This document shows positions 26,074-33,793 of a stretch of DNA of 64,000 bases, piece by piece. The DNA is taken from positions 1,064,149 to 1,128,148 of the forward strand of contig NZ_GL538352.1 of NCBI RefSeq assembly GCF_000148995.1, read 5' to 3'. The notes under the pieces are model-generated. The model was not told the origin of the DNA. It ran no database searches and saw nothing but the letters and a program-made list of their open reading frames with translations. The position numbers and the translations under genes are program-made. Positions within the stretch are counted from its first letter, which is position 1, and each line of letters opens with the position of its first letter. Source of the DNA: Listeria grayi DSM 20601 (GTDB lineage Bacteria > Bacillota > Bacilli > Lactobacillales > Listeriaceae).

Positions 26074-26710
26074 TTCCAGCTAACTGATGTAAGGTTTGTT
26101 TTTTATCTGTCGAGCGAACTAGTGCCGAAATAAATGATAATCCGGCAACTCCCTGCGCCAAGATCGCCCGCGCATTTTCTGGATAGATGCCTCCGATCGC
26201 AACGACAGGATAATCACTTGCTGCTACCAATTGCTGTAGACCATTTAGCCCTAATTCAGCTTCTGCATCTGCCTTTGAAATCGTTTGAAAAACTGGTCCG
26301 ATACCTAAATAGGCAAGTTGCCGCAGTTGGTTAGCTTTTTCCACCTCAGCCAGTGAGTGACAAGATAAACCAATAGAAAAACGATCCGAGTGTTCGTGCA
26401 ATGCTTTTTCCACCGCGTAATCCGATTGACCCAAATGGATTCCATCTGCTTCCAGCTGGATCGCTAAGTCGACATCATCATTTACGATAAATGGAATGGC
26501 ATGCAAACGGCAGATTTCCCGCAGTGTTTTTCCTAATTCGATGATTGCTTCGTTTGACTCCAAACTTCCGGCACCTTTTTCCCGGAACTGAAATGCCGTT
26601 ATGCCTGCTCTGATCCCTTCTTCTAGCATGTCTGGCAAGGATTGCCCTGTTGCCAGATCTTGCGTACCAGCGATCCAATACAACCTAAGATCTGAGGCTG
26701 TCACTCGCAT
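26045..26710 (-). CDS. thiE: Thiamine phosphate synthase
   Basis: 221 residues of a TIM barrel that joins hydroxymethylpyrimidine diphosphate to thiazole phosphate. Visible features include FQFREKGAGS, the phosphate-handling VNDDVDLAIQLEADGIHLGQSD, the YLGIGPVFQTISK loop and the C-terminal VVAIGGI. It lies two bases after thiD and is the last gene of the thiMDE operon. The stop codon lies inside the convergent gltC gene. Confidence 0.95.
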   Translation of the reverse strand: MRVTASDLRLYWIAGTQDLATGQSLPDMLEEGIRAGITAFQFREKGAGSLESNEAIIELGKTLREICRLHAIPFIVNDDVDLAIQLEADGIHLGQSDYAVEKALHEHSDRFSIGLSCHSLAEVEKANQLRQLAYLGIGPVFQTISKADAEAELGLNGLQQLVAASDYPVVAIGGIYPENARAILAQGVAGLSFISALVRSTDKKQTLHQLAGTTDDSGKIS

Positions 26711-26712
26711 GG

Positions 26713-27522
26713 CTATTCCTCCTTTCGATAAGCCCAGTGATTGACTGGACCATGGCCGTGTCCTACTTCGATCGATTGCTCAATGCTTGCTGTGATAAAT
26801 GCTTTTGCTGTTCGAATCGCGGCTTCGACATCCGCCTGTTTAGCTAATTCGGCTGCAATACATGCAGAGAATGTACAGCCTGTTCCATGCGTCCGAACGG
26901 TTTCGGTTTTAACACTCGAAAGCCAGAATGATTTGCCATTTTCCAGCAAAACAAAATCTTCTGCTGCTTCGGTATCTAAACGATGTCCACCTTTGATAAC
27001 AACGTTTTTCGCTCCAAGCGCTTGTAACTTTTGGGCCGCTTTCTGGATGGCGGACTGCGTAGGAAGCTTTTCATCTACCAAGACTTCTGCTTCGGGAAGA
27101 TTAGGCGTTAGCACAGTAGCAAGCGGCACTAGCTGTTCTTTTAAAGTTTGAATGGAATCTGCCGCTAATAGGGAAGCGCCTCCCTTAGCAATCATCACTG
27201 GGTCGATCACAAGTTGCGGAAGTGACTGCTGCTGGGCGAATTGCACGACTGCCCGCATCGTTTCTGTATCTGCCAGCATACCCGTTTTCACTGCTCGAAT
27301 ATCGAAATCAACAAAGATCGAGGTCAGCTGACTAATAAGGACATCTTTTGGCAATGTATAGCTAGCCTGCACGCCCTGTGTGTTTTGAGAAGTGACCGCA
27401 GTGATCGCACTGGTACCGAATACCAATCGTTCTTGAAAAGTTTTCAAATCTGCTTGGATTCCAGCACCGCCACCACTATCAGATCCGGCGATCGTTAATG
27501 CTTGTGGATACGTTTCAACCAT
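26713..27522 (-). CDS. thiD: Hydroxymethylpyrimidine (phosphate) kinase
   Basis: 269 residues of the ribokinase fold, with the start SGGGAGIQADLKTF, the substrate region GTSAITAVTSQNTQGV and the anion-hole motif HGTGCTFSACIAAEL near the C-terminus. It phosphorylates HMP to HMP-PP for ThiE. The start codon overlaps the end of thiM by 8 bp, indicating coupled translation. Confidence 0.95.
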   Translation of the reverse strand: MVETYPQALTIAGSDSGGGAGIQADLKTFQERLVFGTSAITAVTSQNTQGVQASYTLPKDVLISQLTSIFVDFDIRAVKTGMLADTETMRAVVQFAQQQSLPQLVIDPVMIAKGGASLLAADSIQTLKEQLVPLATVLTPNLPEAEVLVDEKLPTQSAIQKAAQKLQALGAKNVVIKGGHRLDTEAAEDFVLLENGKSFWLSSVKTETVRTHGTGCTFSACIAAELAKQADVEAAIRTAKAFITASIEQSIEVGHGHGPVNHWAYRKEE

Positions 27523-28315
27523 TTATAACGACCTCCATTTTCACTTGGGTCTTCACATCTGCCTCATTAAGCTGATAAAGTGCATCCATCAGCTGCAAGC
27601 GAAAACTTCCTGGCCCTTCGGCGATCTCACTTGCTTTCTCTCCAGCGATCGCATATGTTGCTGCTGCGGTTTCAAGCGCTGTCAGTGAATTTTCCATTGC
27701 TAAAAAAGCTGCTGCGATTCCGCCAAATAAACAGCCCGAACCGGTCATCTTCGGAAATAGCGCCGTCCCATTATCGATCCGAACGACTTGTTTGCCATCC
27801 GTTATAAAATCAGACACACCGCTAACCGCTACAAGCGTTTGATACTGCTGCGCGACTTTTTTCGCTGCTGCCACTACTGATTCATGATCTCCCTCTCCCG
27901 CATCTACACCTTTACTTTGCCACTCTATTTCCGCGAGCGCCGCGATTTCTCCGGCATTTCCGCGGATCGCATCTACCCGGATCGCTTGCAGTAATTGTAA
28001 GTTGAAATTTTTACGATAAGCAGTTGCTCCGATCCCGACCGGGTCAACCACCACTGGGATTTGCCTAGCATTTGCTTTTTCAGCTGCTGCCTTCATCATC
28101 TCAAAATTACCACCGGAAAGTGTGCCCGTATTGATCAAAAGTCCACTGGCATGCGCCACCATTTGCACGACATCTTCTACTTCATCTCCCATAACTGGCG
28201 AAGCGCCAATGGCAAGTAATCCATTTGCCACGTCATTGATCGTGACTGTATTTGTCAAACAAACCACAAGTGGATTCTGCTTTCGTAATGCTGTTAAAAG
28301 TGCTGGTTGAATCAT
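27515..28315 (-). CDS. thiM: Hydroxyethylthiazole kinase
   Basis: 266 residues with NDVANGLLAIGASPVM, the VVDPVGIGAT region and the phosphate-binding TGSGCLFGGIAAAFLA. It salvages thiazole alcohol from the medium. It is the first gene behind a TPP riboswitch, so this operon is a thiamine-precursor salvage route; no thiC, thiG or tenA gene is present. In L. monocytogenes the same genes lie at lmo0316-0318, far from gltC, so the operon has moved relative to that genome. Confidence 0.95.
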   Translation of the reverse strand: MIQPALLTALRKQNPLVVCLTNTVTINDVANGLLAIGASPVMGDEVEDVVQMVAHASGLLINTGTLSGGNFEMMKAAAEKANARQIPVVVDPVGIGATAYRKNFNLQLLQAIRVDAIRGNAGEIAALAEIEWQSKGVDAGEGDHESVVAAAKKVAQQYQTLVAVSGVSDFITDGKQVVRIDNGTALFPKMTGSGCLFGGIAAAFLAMENSLTALETAAATYAIAGEKASEIAEGPGSFRLQLMDALYQLNEADVKTQVKMEVVING

Positions 28316-28335
28316 TTTCCTTCCTCCTTAGGCAA

Positions 28336-28369
28336 CAAAAAACCACTTCCCAGACAAAGGAAAGCGGTT
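28336..28369 (-). terminator. Riboswitch-controlled terminator upstream of thiM
   Basis: A roughly 9-bp stem with two G-T pairs (28359-28368 with 28342-28350) followed by six T residues on the minus strand, just before the thiM ribosome site. It lies 3' of the TPP aptamer, as expected for transcriptional control. Confidence 0.75.
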
Positions 28370-28398
28370 AGACAGCTATTTAGCAACTATATCCACTC

Positions 28399-28482
28399 AC
28401 TTCCCTACGTTGGTGCTAACCAAATCAGGTTCAAAGGGACCAATCTCTCGATTATCTCAGCTAAATAGCGCCCCTAGCGATT
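28399..28482 (-). promoter_or_regulatory. TPP riboswitch (thi-box) of thiMDE
   Basis: The minus strand shows the conserved aptamer elements in order: TAGGGGCGC, CTGAGATAA, CCCTTTGAACCTGAT and ACGTAGGGAAGTG. The element GCTATTTAGC in the aptamer (about 28460-28469) can pair with its complement 3' of it (about 28375-28384), a likely switch between aptamer and antiterminator folds. Binding of thiamine diphosphate would favour the terminator and shut off thiMDE. Confidence 0.95.
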
Positions 28483-28508
28483 TATTGTTTTTAGTTATCT
28501 TCTGTTTT

Positions 28509-28537
28509 AGGATAACGCTTTTTTGATGAAAATGCAA
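28509..28537 (-). promoter_or_regulatory. Promoter of the thi operon
   Basis: Minus strand: TTGCAT, 17-nt spacer, TATCCT, placing the start of the RNA about 20 nt before the TPP aptamer. Confidence 0.65.
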
Positions 28538-28552
28538 TGCTTCGTAAATAAT

Positions 28553-28594
28553 AAAAAAGCTTCCCTATGTCGTTTCGCATAAGGAAGCTTTTTT
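28553..28594 (-). terminator. Bidirectional terminator after gldA
   Basis: AAAAAAGCTTCC pairs with GGAAGCTTTTTT (28553-28564 with 28583-28594); the stem touches the gldA stop codon and has T-runs on both strands. Confidence 0.9.
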
Positions 28595-29697
28595 CACACT
28601 TGGATCCTTTTTTTCTCCATAAAGATCTCTAATTGATCGATCGCTTGCAACACTTTATCCGCAGTCATCTTACCAGGCATCAAGTGGATCGTTTCGTGTT
28701 CCGAAGCTGCACGATCTGCCACTTCTGCTAATCTCTCTTCTGGAAGCTCTGCTAAGCCAAGATCTACAAGGCTTGCTGGAAGTTGCAAGGATTGATAGAA
28801 CGGCAGTAGCGTATCGATCTCTTGCCAATTGCCTTCTAAAACTAATTGCACAAAAATACCATAGGCTACTTTGTTTCCATGGAGGAGATGATGCGTTTCC
28901 GGTAAGATCGTCAACGCGTCATGGATCGAATGCGCACCAGCACAGCGACCGTAATCGTCACCAAATCCGCCGACCATTCCACCAACCATAATGTTTGTCT
29001 CTACGATTTTCACAAATGCTTCATTCAATTCGCCTGCTTCCATTGCTGTCAGAGCTGCTTCGCTATATTGCAAAAGATTATCGCGGCATAATTTCGCAGT
29101 AAAGTGAGCAATCTCGACTTCGACTGGTTTTTGCTCCAGCTGACGAATGATAACATCGGCTTCGTACCATTTTGCAAGCGTGTCGCCAATACCGGCGATC
29201 AGTAGTTCTTTCGGCGAATGGAGGATCACTTCTGGATCAAGTAGAACAAGACCATTGCTGCGGGGGAAAACATCATAACGAATCATACTTCCCTCTGGCG
29301 AGTACATAACACTAAGTGGGGTATAAGCTGCACAAGTAGAGGCTAATGTGGGAAAAATAATAACAGGCTTATTCGAGACGATAGCGGCCGCTTTTGCCAG
29401 ATCAGTTATCTTCCCACCGCCAACTGCAACAACTGCTTCCCAGTTTTCCTCAACTATTTTTTCTACTAAAAAGTCACGTTCTTCATACGTGCTTTCACCT
29501 TGATATGTGTGAAAAGCTACCGTGTAATTTGGCAGTTCCGGGAAAAAGCGTTCGGCAACTTCCCATGATTTCGTTCCCTTTAAGACAAGGATGCGCTGCA
29601 ATCCACGACGTTCTAAGTGACGCGGCAACGTTTGCCATGCCCCCGTTTCGCATACAAATTCTTGCGGTGCTCCGCGTACGATCAGTTCTTTTTCCAT
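28594..29697 (-). CDS. gldA: Iron-type alcohol dehydrogenase family, glycerol dehydrogenase-like
   Basis: 367 residues with the NAD-binding motif VVAVGGGKITDLAKAAA and metal-ligand positions in GIGDTLAKWYEAD and the later histidines of GAHSIHDALTIL and HHLLHGNKVAYG. Members oxidise glycerol to dihydroxyacetone or reduce related ketones with NAD. It matches lmo1737 in position. Family members also include glycerol-1-phosphate dehydrogenases, so the substrate is not certain. It has its own promoter whose -35 overlaps the end of the binding-protein gene upstream. Confidence 0.82.
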   Translation of the reverse strand: MEKELIVRGAPQEFVCETGAWQTLPRHLERRGLQRILVLKGTKSWEVAERFFPELPNYTVAFHTYQGESTYEERDFLVEKIVEENWEAVVAVGGGKITDLAKAAAIVSNKPVIIFPTLASTCAAYTPLSVMYSPEGSMIRYDVFPRSNGLVLLDPEVILHSPKELLIAGIGDTLAKWYEADVIIRQLEQKPVEVEIAHFTAKLCRDNLLQYSEAALTAMEAGELNEAFVKIVETNIMVGGMVGGFGDDYGRCAGAHSIHDALTILPETHHLLHGNKVAYGIFVQLVLEGNWQEIDTLLPFYQSLQLPASLVDLGLAELPEERLAEVADRAASEHETIHLMPGKMTADKVLQAIDQLEIFMEKKRIQV

Positions 29698-29738
29698 TTT
29701 TCATTCCTCCAACTTAGACGCAATCGATAATAGGGAAT

Positions 29739-29767
29739 ATTGTAAAACAAACAATGATAATTGTCAA
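29739..29767 (-). promoter_or_regulatory. Promoter of gldA
   Basis: Minus strand: TTGACA, 17-nt spacer, TACAAT. The -35 covers the stop codon of the ABC binding-protein gene at 29764, and no terminator separates the two transcription units. Confidence 0.82.
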
Positions 29768-30585
29768 TTTTCAGGCTGTTTGGATATTTCATCTTTTCCA
29801 AACCATTTTTTGCTGATCTGCTGCATTTTTCCTTCTTTATATAACTTGTCAAACGCCTGGTTGACTTTTTTCTTCAGCGTTTTATCTGTTTTGCGCATAC
29901 CTACTGCAAAATCTGCTGGTTTAAAGCCGCCGGTGGTGATTCGGTAATCCGCCCGGTTCTTTTGTTTGGCGATAATATACCGCGCGTAGACATTGTCAAT
30001 GATCAGTCCGTCGATCCGATTGTTATTCAGATCGATAAAGGCATCATTAAAACTGTCATAGAGTTCTGGCTGCTTATTTTTGATGATATTTGTCAGCACT
30101 TCCGGCTGCTTCGCCATATCATCAAGGGCACTGGCACCATTTTGGGCACCTAATAGTTTGCCTTTCATTCCTGCAAAGGAGCGAATGTTATTCTTTTTGA
30201 GTGTCACTAGCACTTGTTCATTTTTCATATACGGCTGCGAAAAAGCCACTTTTTCCGCACGTTCTTTATTCACTGTATAGCCATTCCAGATCAAATCGAT
30301 CGATTCGTTTTTCAATTCGGTTTCTTTGAGCGTCCAGTCGATCGGCTGGAATTTTACTTTAATGCCATATTCTTTGAAAACCGCCTTTGCGAGATCGACG
30401 TCAAAGCCGATGATCTTATCTTTTTTATCACGAAACCCCATTGGCACAAAAGTATCATCTAAGCCAACAACGATCTCTTTCTCTTTTTTTATCGCTGTCC
30501 ATCTATCACTACCGGCGATCCTGCAGGCAGAAAGTAAGACTGCAAGTAGTGTCAGAATGAGCAGCAGGTAATATTTGCGTTTCAT
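29764..30585 (-). CDS. Polar amino-acid ABC transporter substrate-binding lipoprotein
   Basis: 273 residues. A signal peptide ends in the lipobox LLSAC with Cys21 as the lipidation site; the rest is a type 3 solute-binding fold (IVVGLDDTFVPMGFRDKK, IIGFDVDLAKAVFKEYGI, DLIWNGYTVNKERAEKVAFS, DFAVGMRKTDKTLKKKVNQ). It would capture an amino acid outside the membrane and pass it to the permease encoded upstream in the same operon. Corresponds to lmo1738. The specificity cannot be read from the sequence. Confidence 0.93.
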   Translation of the reverse strand: MKRKYYLLLILTLLAVLLSACRIAGSDRWTAIKKEKEIVVGLDDTFVPMGFRDKKDKIIGFDVDLAKAVFKEYGIKVKFQPIDWTLKETELKNESIDLIWNGYTVNKERAEKVAFSQPYMKNEQVLVTLKKNNIRSFAGMKGKLLGAQNGASALDDMAKQPEVLTNIIKNKQPELYDSFNDAFIDLNNNRIDGLIIDNVYARYIIAKQKNRADYRITTGGFKPADFAVGMRKTDKTLKKKVNQAFDKLYKEGKMQQISKKWFGKDEISKQPEN

Positions 30586-30601
30586 ATGATTTGCTCCTTT
30601 A

Positions 30602-31237
30602 TCATCCTTTTGGTTCCACTTCCATCAATTGATCCGCGATATTTTTCGCAAAGTCATGGTCATGGGTAACGACGATCTGCGTGATGCCTTCTTTTTTCAA
30701 ATCTAAAATCAATTTTTCCACGTGCCCCTTCAGATCCGGGTCAAGCGCAGAAGTCGGTTCATCGTAGCAAAGCACTTTCGGTTTCATCGCCAAAGCTCTG
30801 GCAATCGCAGCCCGCTGCTTTTGTCCCCCGGATAATTGGAATGGCAAATGTTCTTTTTTATCTGCCAGCCCAAGCAACGCCAAGATGCGTTCTGCTTCTT
30901 GTTTGGCTTCTTGCTTCGATTGTTTGCCGACCAGCTGCGGCGCTAAAATAATATTATCCAACACTGTCAAATGTGGGAAGAGGTGGAACTCTTGAAAAAC
31001 GACACCAATCGGTTCAACTGGCTTTTTCTTGTTTTCAAAATCGATTTTTTCCTCATCGATCCAGATCTCTCCACTATCCATCGTTTCAAGACCGCTGATA
31101 CAGCGCAGTAATGTCGTTTTCCCGCCGCCTGACGGACCAACGATCGATAGTATCTCATTATCCGCCAGTGTCAGCGATACGTTATCTAAAATCAATCGAT
31201 CATCAAATTTTTTCGTTACATTTTTGATTTTTAACAT
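30602..31237 (-). CDS. Amino-acid ABC transporter ATP-binding protein
   Basis: 211 residues from the ATG at 31237, which has AAGGGG eight bases upstream; a GTG three codons earlier is too close. Walker A is GPSGGGKTT (34-42), the Q-loop GVVFQEFHLFP, signature LSGGQKQRAAIARA, Walker B VLCYDEPTSALDP and the switch histidine in VVTHDHDFA. It dimerises on the permease to drive uptake. It lies between permease and binding-protein genes with gaps under 20 nt. Confidence 0.93.
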   Translation of the reverse strand: MLKIKNVTKKFDDRLILDNVSLTLADNEILSIVGPSGGGKTTLLRCISGLETMDSGEIWIDEEKIDFENKKKPVEPIGVVFQEFHLFPHLTVLDNIILAPQLVGKQSKQEAKQEAERILALLGLADKKEHLPFQLSGGQKQRAAIARALAMKPKVLCYDEPTSALDPDLKGHVEKLILDLKKEGITQIVVTHDHDFAKNIADQLMEVEPKG

Positions 31238-31249
31238 ATGATCCACCCC

Positions 31250-31891
31250 TTATTTATAGTAATTGTAGTGTTTTTCGATCCGTTTGAAAAGCAGTGTCAA
31301 AACGGCTGTGAGCAGCAAATAGATAAGACCGACTAATACGAGTGGTATCAACGTCACATCGCGGTTGGAAGCAATTTTCCCAGCTCGTAGCAGGTCACCT
31401 AATCCTAAGACATAAACTAGCGAGGAATCTTTCACTAGGTTGATGACTTCATTCCCGATTGCCGGTAAAACACGTTTGATAACTTGTGGCAGCACGATTT
31501 TTCTAACCGTTTGTCCATAACTCAGACCTAAAACTTTCGCACTTTCATATTGCCCTTTTTCAATCGATAAAATGCCGCCGCGGAAGATTTCCGCAAAATA
31601 GGCTGCATAATTGAGAACAAATGCGAATAATACCGCTTCATATCGTTCTAGGATCAAATGGAAATAAGGTGCGCCATAATAAATAAAAATCAATTGTAAT
31701 AATAGCGGAGTCCCTCGCATGATCCACACATAGGTATCGATGATCCAGCGAAGCGGTCTGATTTTGCTGACATTCCCCAGGGCTATGATCGCTCCGAGCG
31801 GAATGGATAATAGTAGTGTGTAGAAAAATACTTGTAGCGTCGTCTTCAAACCTTCAAGTAACGCTGGCATGATTTGTAGTACATAAGTCAT
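31250..31891 (-). CDS. Amino-acid ABC transporter permease
   Basis: 213 residues with about five membrane segments of the HisM/GlnP type; the conserved TYVWIMRGTPLLLQLIFIYY and the EAA-like loop GQYESAKVLGLSYGQTVRKI are present. It is the first gene of the three-gene transporter, directly behind a T-box leader, so its expression responds to charging of one tRNA. Corresponds to lmo1740. Confidence 0.93.
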   Translation of the reverse strand: MTYVLQIMPALLEGLKTTLQVFFYTLLLSIPLGAIIALGNVSKIRPLRWIIDTYVWIMRGTPLLLQLIFIYYGAPYFHLILERYEAVLFAFVLNYAAYFAEIFRGGILSIEKGQYESAKVLGLSYGQTVRKIVLPQVIKRVLPAIGNEVINLVKDSSLVYVLGLGDLLRAGKIASNRDVTLIPLVLVGLIYLLLTAVLTLLFKRIEKHYNYYK

Positions 31892-31916
31892 TTGTTTTCG
31901 CTCCTTTTTTGTAAAA

Positions 31917-32204
31917 ATAAAAAATCCCGTTCTCCGGGCAGCAGTGCTGCTCAGAGGACGGGAATATCATTCACGTGGTTCCACCTCAGTTTTATTGATA
32001 TCTCACAATATCAACCTCAACCAGTCATAAAATTGACTGTCCGGCTTTAACGGGCCGTCCCGAATTTACCTACTTCTTCCTTCAATAAACCTGCTCCCAG
32101 ATGTGTTCACCTAAGTGCCGTTACTCTTTCCCAGCAATCAAGAGCTCTCTATAAACGGCTAAACCTTAAATTACTATTCTGTTCTTCACATTTACTTCTA
32201 TTTG
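31917..32204 (-). promoter_or_regulatory. T-box leader of the amino-acid transporter operon
   Basis: The minus strand carries the T-box core AGGTGGAACCACG (31974-31986), the Stem I AGAGAGC element, distal loop and CTGGGAGC in order, and a terminator (31925-31963, stem TCCCGT/ACGGGA with internal pairing, then T-rich). Binding of an uncharged tRNA would allow read-through into the transporter genes. The specifier codon could not be assigned confidently: the GAAGGAAGAAGTAGG segment is the likely area, but the loop boundaries are unclear. Confidence 0.93.
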
Positions 32205-32209
32205 CTAAT

Positions 32210-32238
32210 ACTGTACCATGATAAAGCAAAGAAGTCAA
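32210..32238 (-). promoter_or_regulatory. Promoter of the T-box leader
   Basis: Minus strand: TTGACT, 17-nt spacer, TACAGT. Transcription would begin near 32203, giving a leader close to 300 nt. Confidence 0.75.
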
Positions 32239-32245
32239 CTATTCA

Positions 32246-32281
32246 AAAAAAGAGACCAAAAAATCTCTTTTCCGGTCTCCA
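32246..32281 (-). terminator. Terminator after the 185-residue gene
   Basis: GGAGACC near 32275-32281 pairs with GGTCTC near 32252-32257 across a 17-nt loop that can itself fold, and is followed by a run of seven T residues on the minus strand. Confidence 0.75.
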
Positions 32282-32288
32282 ATGCGAA

Positions 32289-32846
32289 CTAAATTGTTTT
32301 TTTTCGTTTATTTTCGATCCCCACTTCAATTTCTCCTTTAAATGTATAAGAAGAAATGATTTCTTTTCGAATAATAATTACGCCATCCGCACGTCCGTCC
32401 ACATCAAAACTTTGAAATTCGATGGCATCTTCTACATTTTCCAGCACATAGCCATAAAAGCTTTCACTGTCATCAAAAAGCTCTACACCAAGCACGAGCT
32501 GCTCTATTTTCGACAAATCTGTGATATATTCCATTAGTGAATATTTCTTTTTCAACTGGACTTCTAGAAACGGAGCTGTATGCTCTGTTCCTCTGTGTTT
32601 TGCCAATACCAGTACATCCTGCATAGCTAACGTATTCGTCTCTAATTGATAGATGGATTCGATTGGAATGGCCCGATACCCATTCGCTTCGCCATTTTCG
32701 CTGATTACTCGGAACAAGCATTCCAAATTGGTCACTGCTTCAATATATCCCGCGTAATGAAAATCAGCATCCGGATTGGCATAAATAGCTACTAGCTCTT
32801 TCCTCTCTTGAAAGCCAATTAATTTGTCTACGATAAATTTACTCAT
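32289..32846 (-). CDS. Unknown protein with two similar halves
   Basis: 185 residues, soluble, rich in acidic and aromatic residues; I do not recognise the family. Two segments look like copies of one module: residues about 15-67 (ELVAIYANPDADFHYAGYI ... GYRAIPIESIYQLE) and about 117-170 (QLVLGVELFDDSESFYGYV ... GVIIIRKEIISSYTF), both following the pattern LV..D..F..GY..., then G...G..I...I. This suggests a tandem small beta-barrel, but that is inference. It is the last gene of a four-gene unit with three small membrane proteins. SD AAGGGAG supports the start. Confidence 0.8.
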   Translation of the reverse strand: MSKFIVDKLIGFQERKELVAIYANPDADFHYAGYIEAVTNLECLFRVISENGEANGYRAIPIESIYQLETNTLAMQDVLVLAKHRGTEHTAPFLEVQLKKKYSLMEYITDLSKIEQLVLGVELFDDSESFYGYVLENVEDAIEFQSFDVDGRADGVIIIRKEIISSYTFKGEIEVGIENKRKKTI

Positions 32847-32873
32847 CTCTTCGAACTCCCTTTTTCTATATTT

Positions 32874-33269
32874 TTATCTTGCTGATTTTTTCAGACCGAC
32901 TAGCAAAAGCGCAATCAAACTACCTAACGTAATAATGTCTGCCAACCAACCTAAACCTACTTCTTCCCATGCTCCGCCAAACAAAGAAAAAAAGTCGGCT
33001 ATAACGATGAATGCTACTAACCATGGGATAAGATTACTATTCATCCCAATATCATAACAGCGCCTAGAAAATAACGCTAAAGAAGGAATAAAAGTAATGA
33101 CGTTAAAAAGAAAACTTACGCCAAGCGAATTATCTTGCGAGAAAAACGCTAATATAAATTCTGCTACTACTAGCCATAAAAAATTAAACCAAAATTCGCT
33201 TCTGCTTGTTCTTGTTGTAAAATTAAAATAATTTTTCCAAAATGATACGAATGCTTCTTTGAATGTCAT
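32874..33269 (-). CDS. DUF805-family membrane protein
   Basis: 131 residues. The N-terminal amphipathic region (AFVSFWKNYFNFTTRTSRSEFWF) and the IPSLALFSRRCYDIGMNSNL motif are the hallmarks of DUF805, a widespread inner-membrane family of unknown function. About four membrane segments are predicted. It follows two tiny membrane-protein genes and precedes the 185-residue gene, with gaps of 12-28 nt, so all four are probably co-transcribed. Confidence 0.88.
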   Translation of the reverse strand: MTFKEAFVSFWKNYFNFTTRTSRSEFWFNFLWLVVAEFILAFFSQDNSLGVSFLFNVITFIPSLALFSRRCYDIGMNSNLIPWLVAFIVIADFFSLFGGAWEEVGLGWLADIITLGSLIALLLVGLKKSAR

Positions 33270-33281
33270 GATTTCTCCTTT

Positions 33282-33443
33282 TTAAAATAATTCGATTAAT
33301 TTGTCTATCCATTCAATCCCCCAAAAAATTAAAATCGGCATATTGATGTAATAAGTGATTTTTCTTTTTTTCGTTTCTCGATGACTTGTTACTGCACTAA
33401 TAATAAGTGACACAATTAAAAAAGCAGTGATCACTAAAAACAT
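33282..33443 (-). CDS. 53-residue membrane peptide
   Basis: A short frame starting MFLVITAFLIVSLIISAV, preceded by AAAGGAGAG. One membrane segment spans about residues 2-19, a basic stretch (HRETKKRK) follows, and a second hydrophobic stretch (MPILIFWGIEWI) lies near the C-terminus. No family recognised. It sits 12 nt upstream of the DUF805 gene and 12 nt after the 56-residue gene, so it is part of the same unit. Confidence 0.72.
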   Translation of the reverse strand: MFLVITAFLIVSLIISAVTSHRETKKRKITYYINMPILIFWGIEWIDKLIELF

Positions 33444-33455
33444 TTCTTCTCTCCT

Positions 33456-33626
33456 TTAGTTAACGTAAAAATGGATAACTGAAGCAACAAACGGAATTGC
33501 ACAAATAACAATAATAAAAAGGAATAGCCCAATTATCGACCAGCCAAACCAGCCCAATTCTCCCTCATCGCCAATCATTTCCGCATATTCATCTTCTAAG
33601 TAACGCCGATATTTTTGTTTCGTCAC
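33456..33626 (-). CDS. 56-residue membrane peptide
   Basis: A frame that starts with a charged stretch (TKQKYRRYLEDEYAEMIGDE), then a tryptophan-flanked membrane helix (FGWSIIGLFLFIIVICAI). The GTG at 33626 has GGGAG eight bases upstream; an ATG at 33632 is only two bases from it. It is the first gene of the four-gene unit, and its stop codon is embedded in the ribosome site region of the next. No family recognised. Confidence 0.7.
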   Translation of the reverse strand: MTKQKYRRYLEDEYAEMIGDEGELGWFGWSIIGLFLFIIVICAIPFVASVIHFYVN

Positions 33627-33668
33627 AACCATTTCTCCCTTTTTGCAAACTATGTATTTATTACATAA

Positions 33669-33697
33669 ACATTACATTGGTTTCATTTTTTTGTCAA
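33669..33697 (-). promoter_or_regulatory. Promoter of the four-gene membrane-protein unit
   Basis: Minus strand: TTGACA, 17-nt spacer, TAATGT, about 35-40 nt upstream of the 56-residue gene. Confidence 0.75.
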
Positions 33698-33728
33698 ACG
33701 CTTTGAGGTAACTACTGCTTTTCTCCTC

Positions 33729-33763
33729 AAAAAAAGCGTAAGCATTTGGTCAAATACTTACGC
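33729..33763 (-). terminator. Terminator after adenine deaminase gene
   Basis: GCGTAAG-ATTTG pairs with CAAAT-CTTACGC (33736-33763, one G-T pair) and is followed by seven T residues on the minus strand. Confidence 0.88.
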
Positions 33764-33793
33764 AAAACTATTTTTATTTCATTTATTTTCTTA

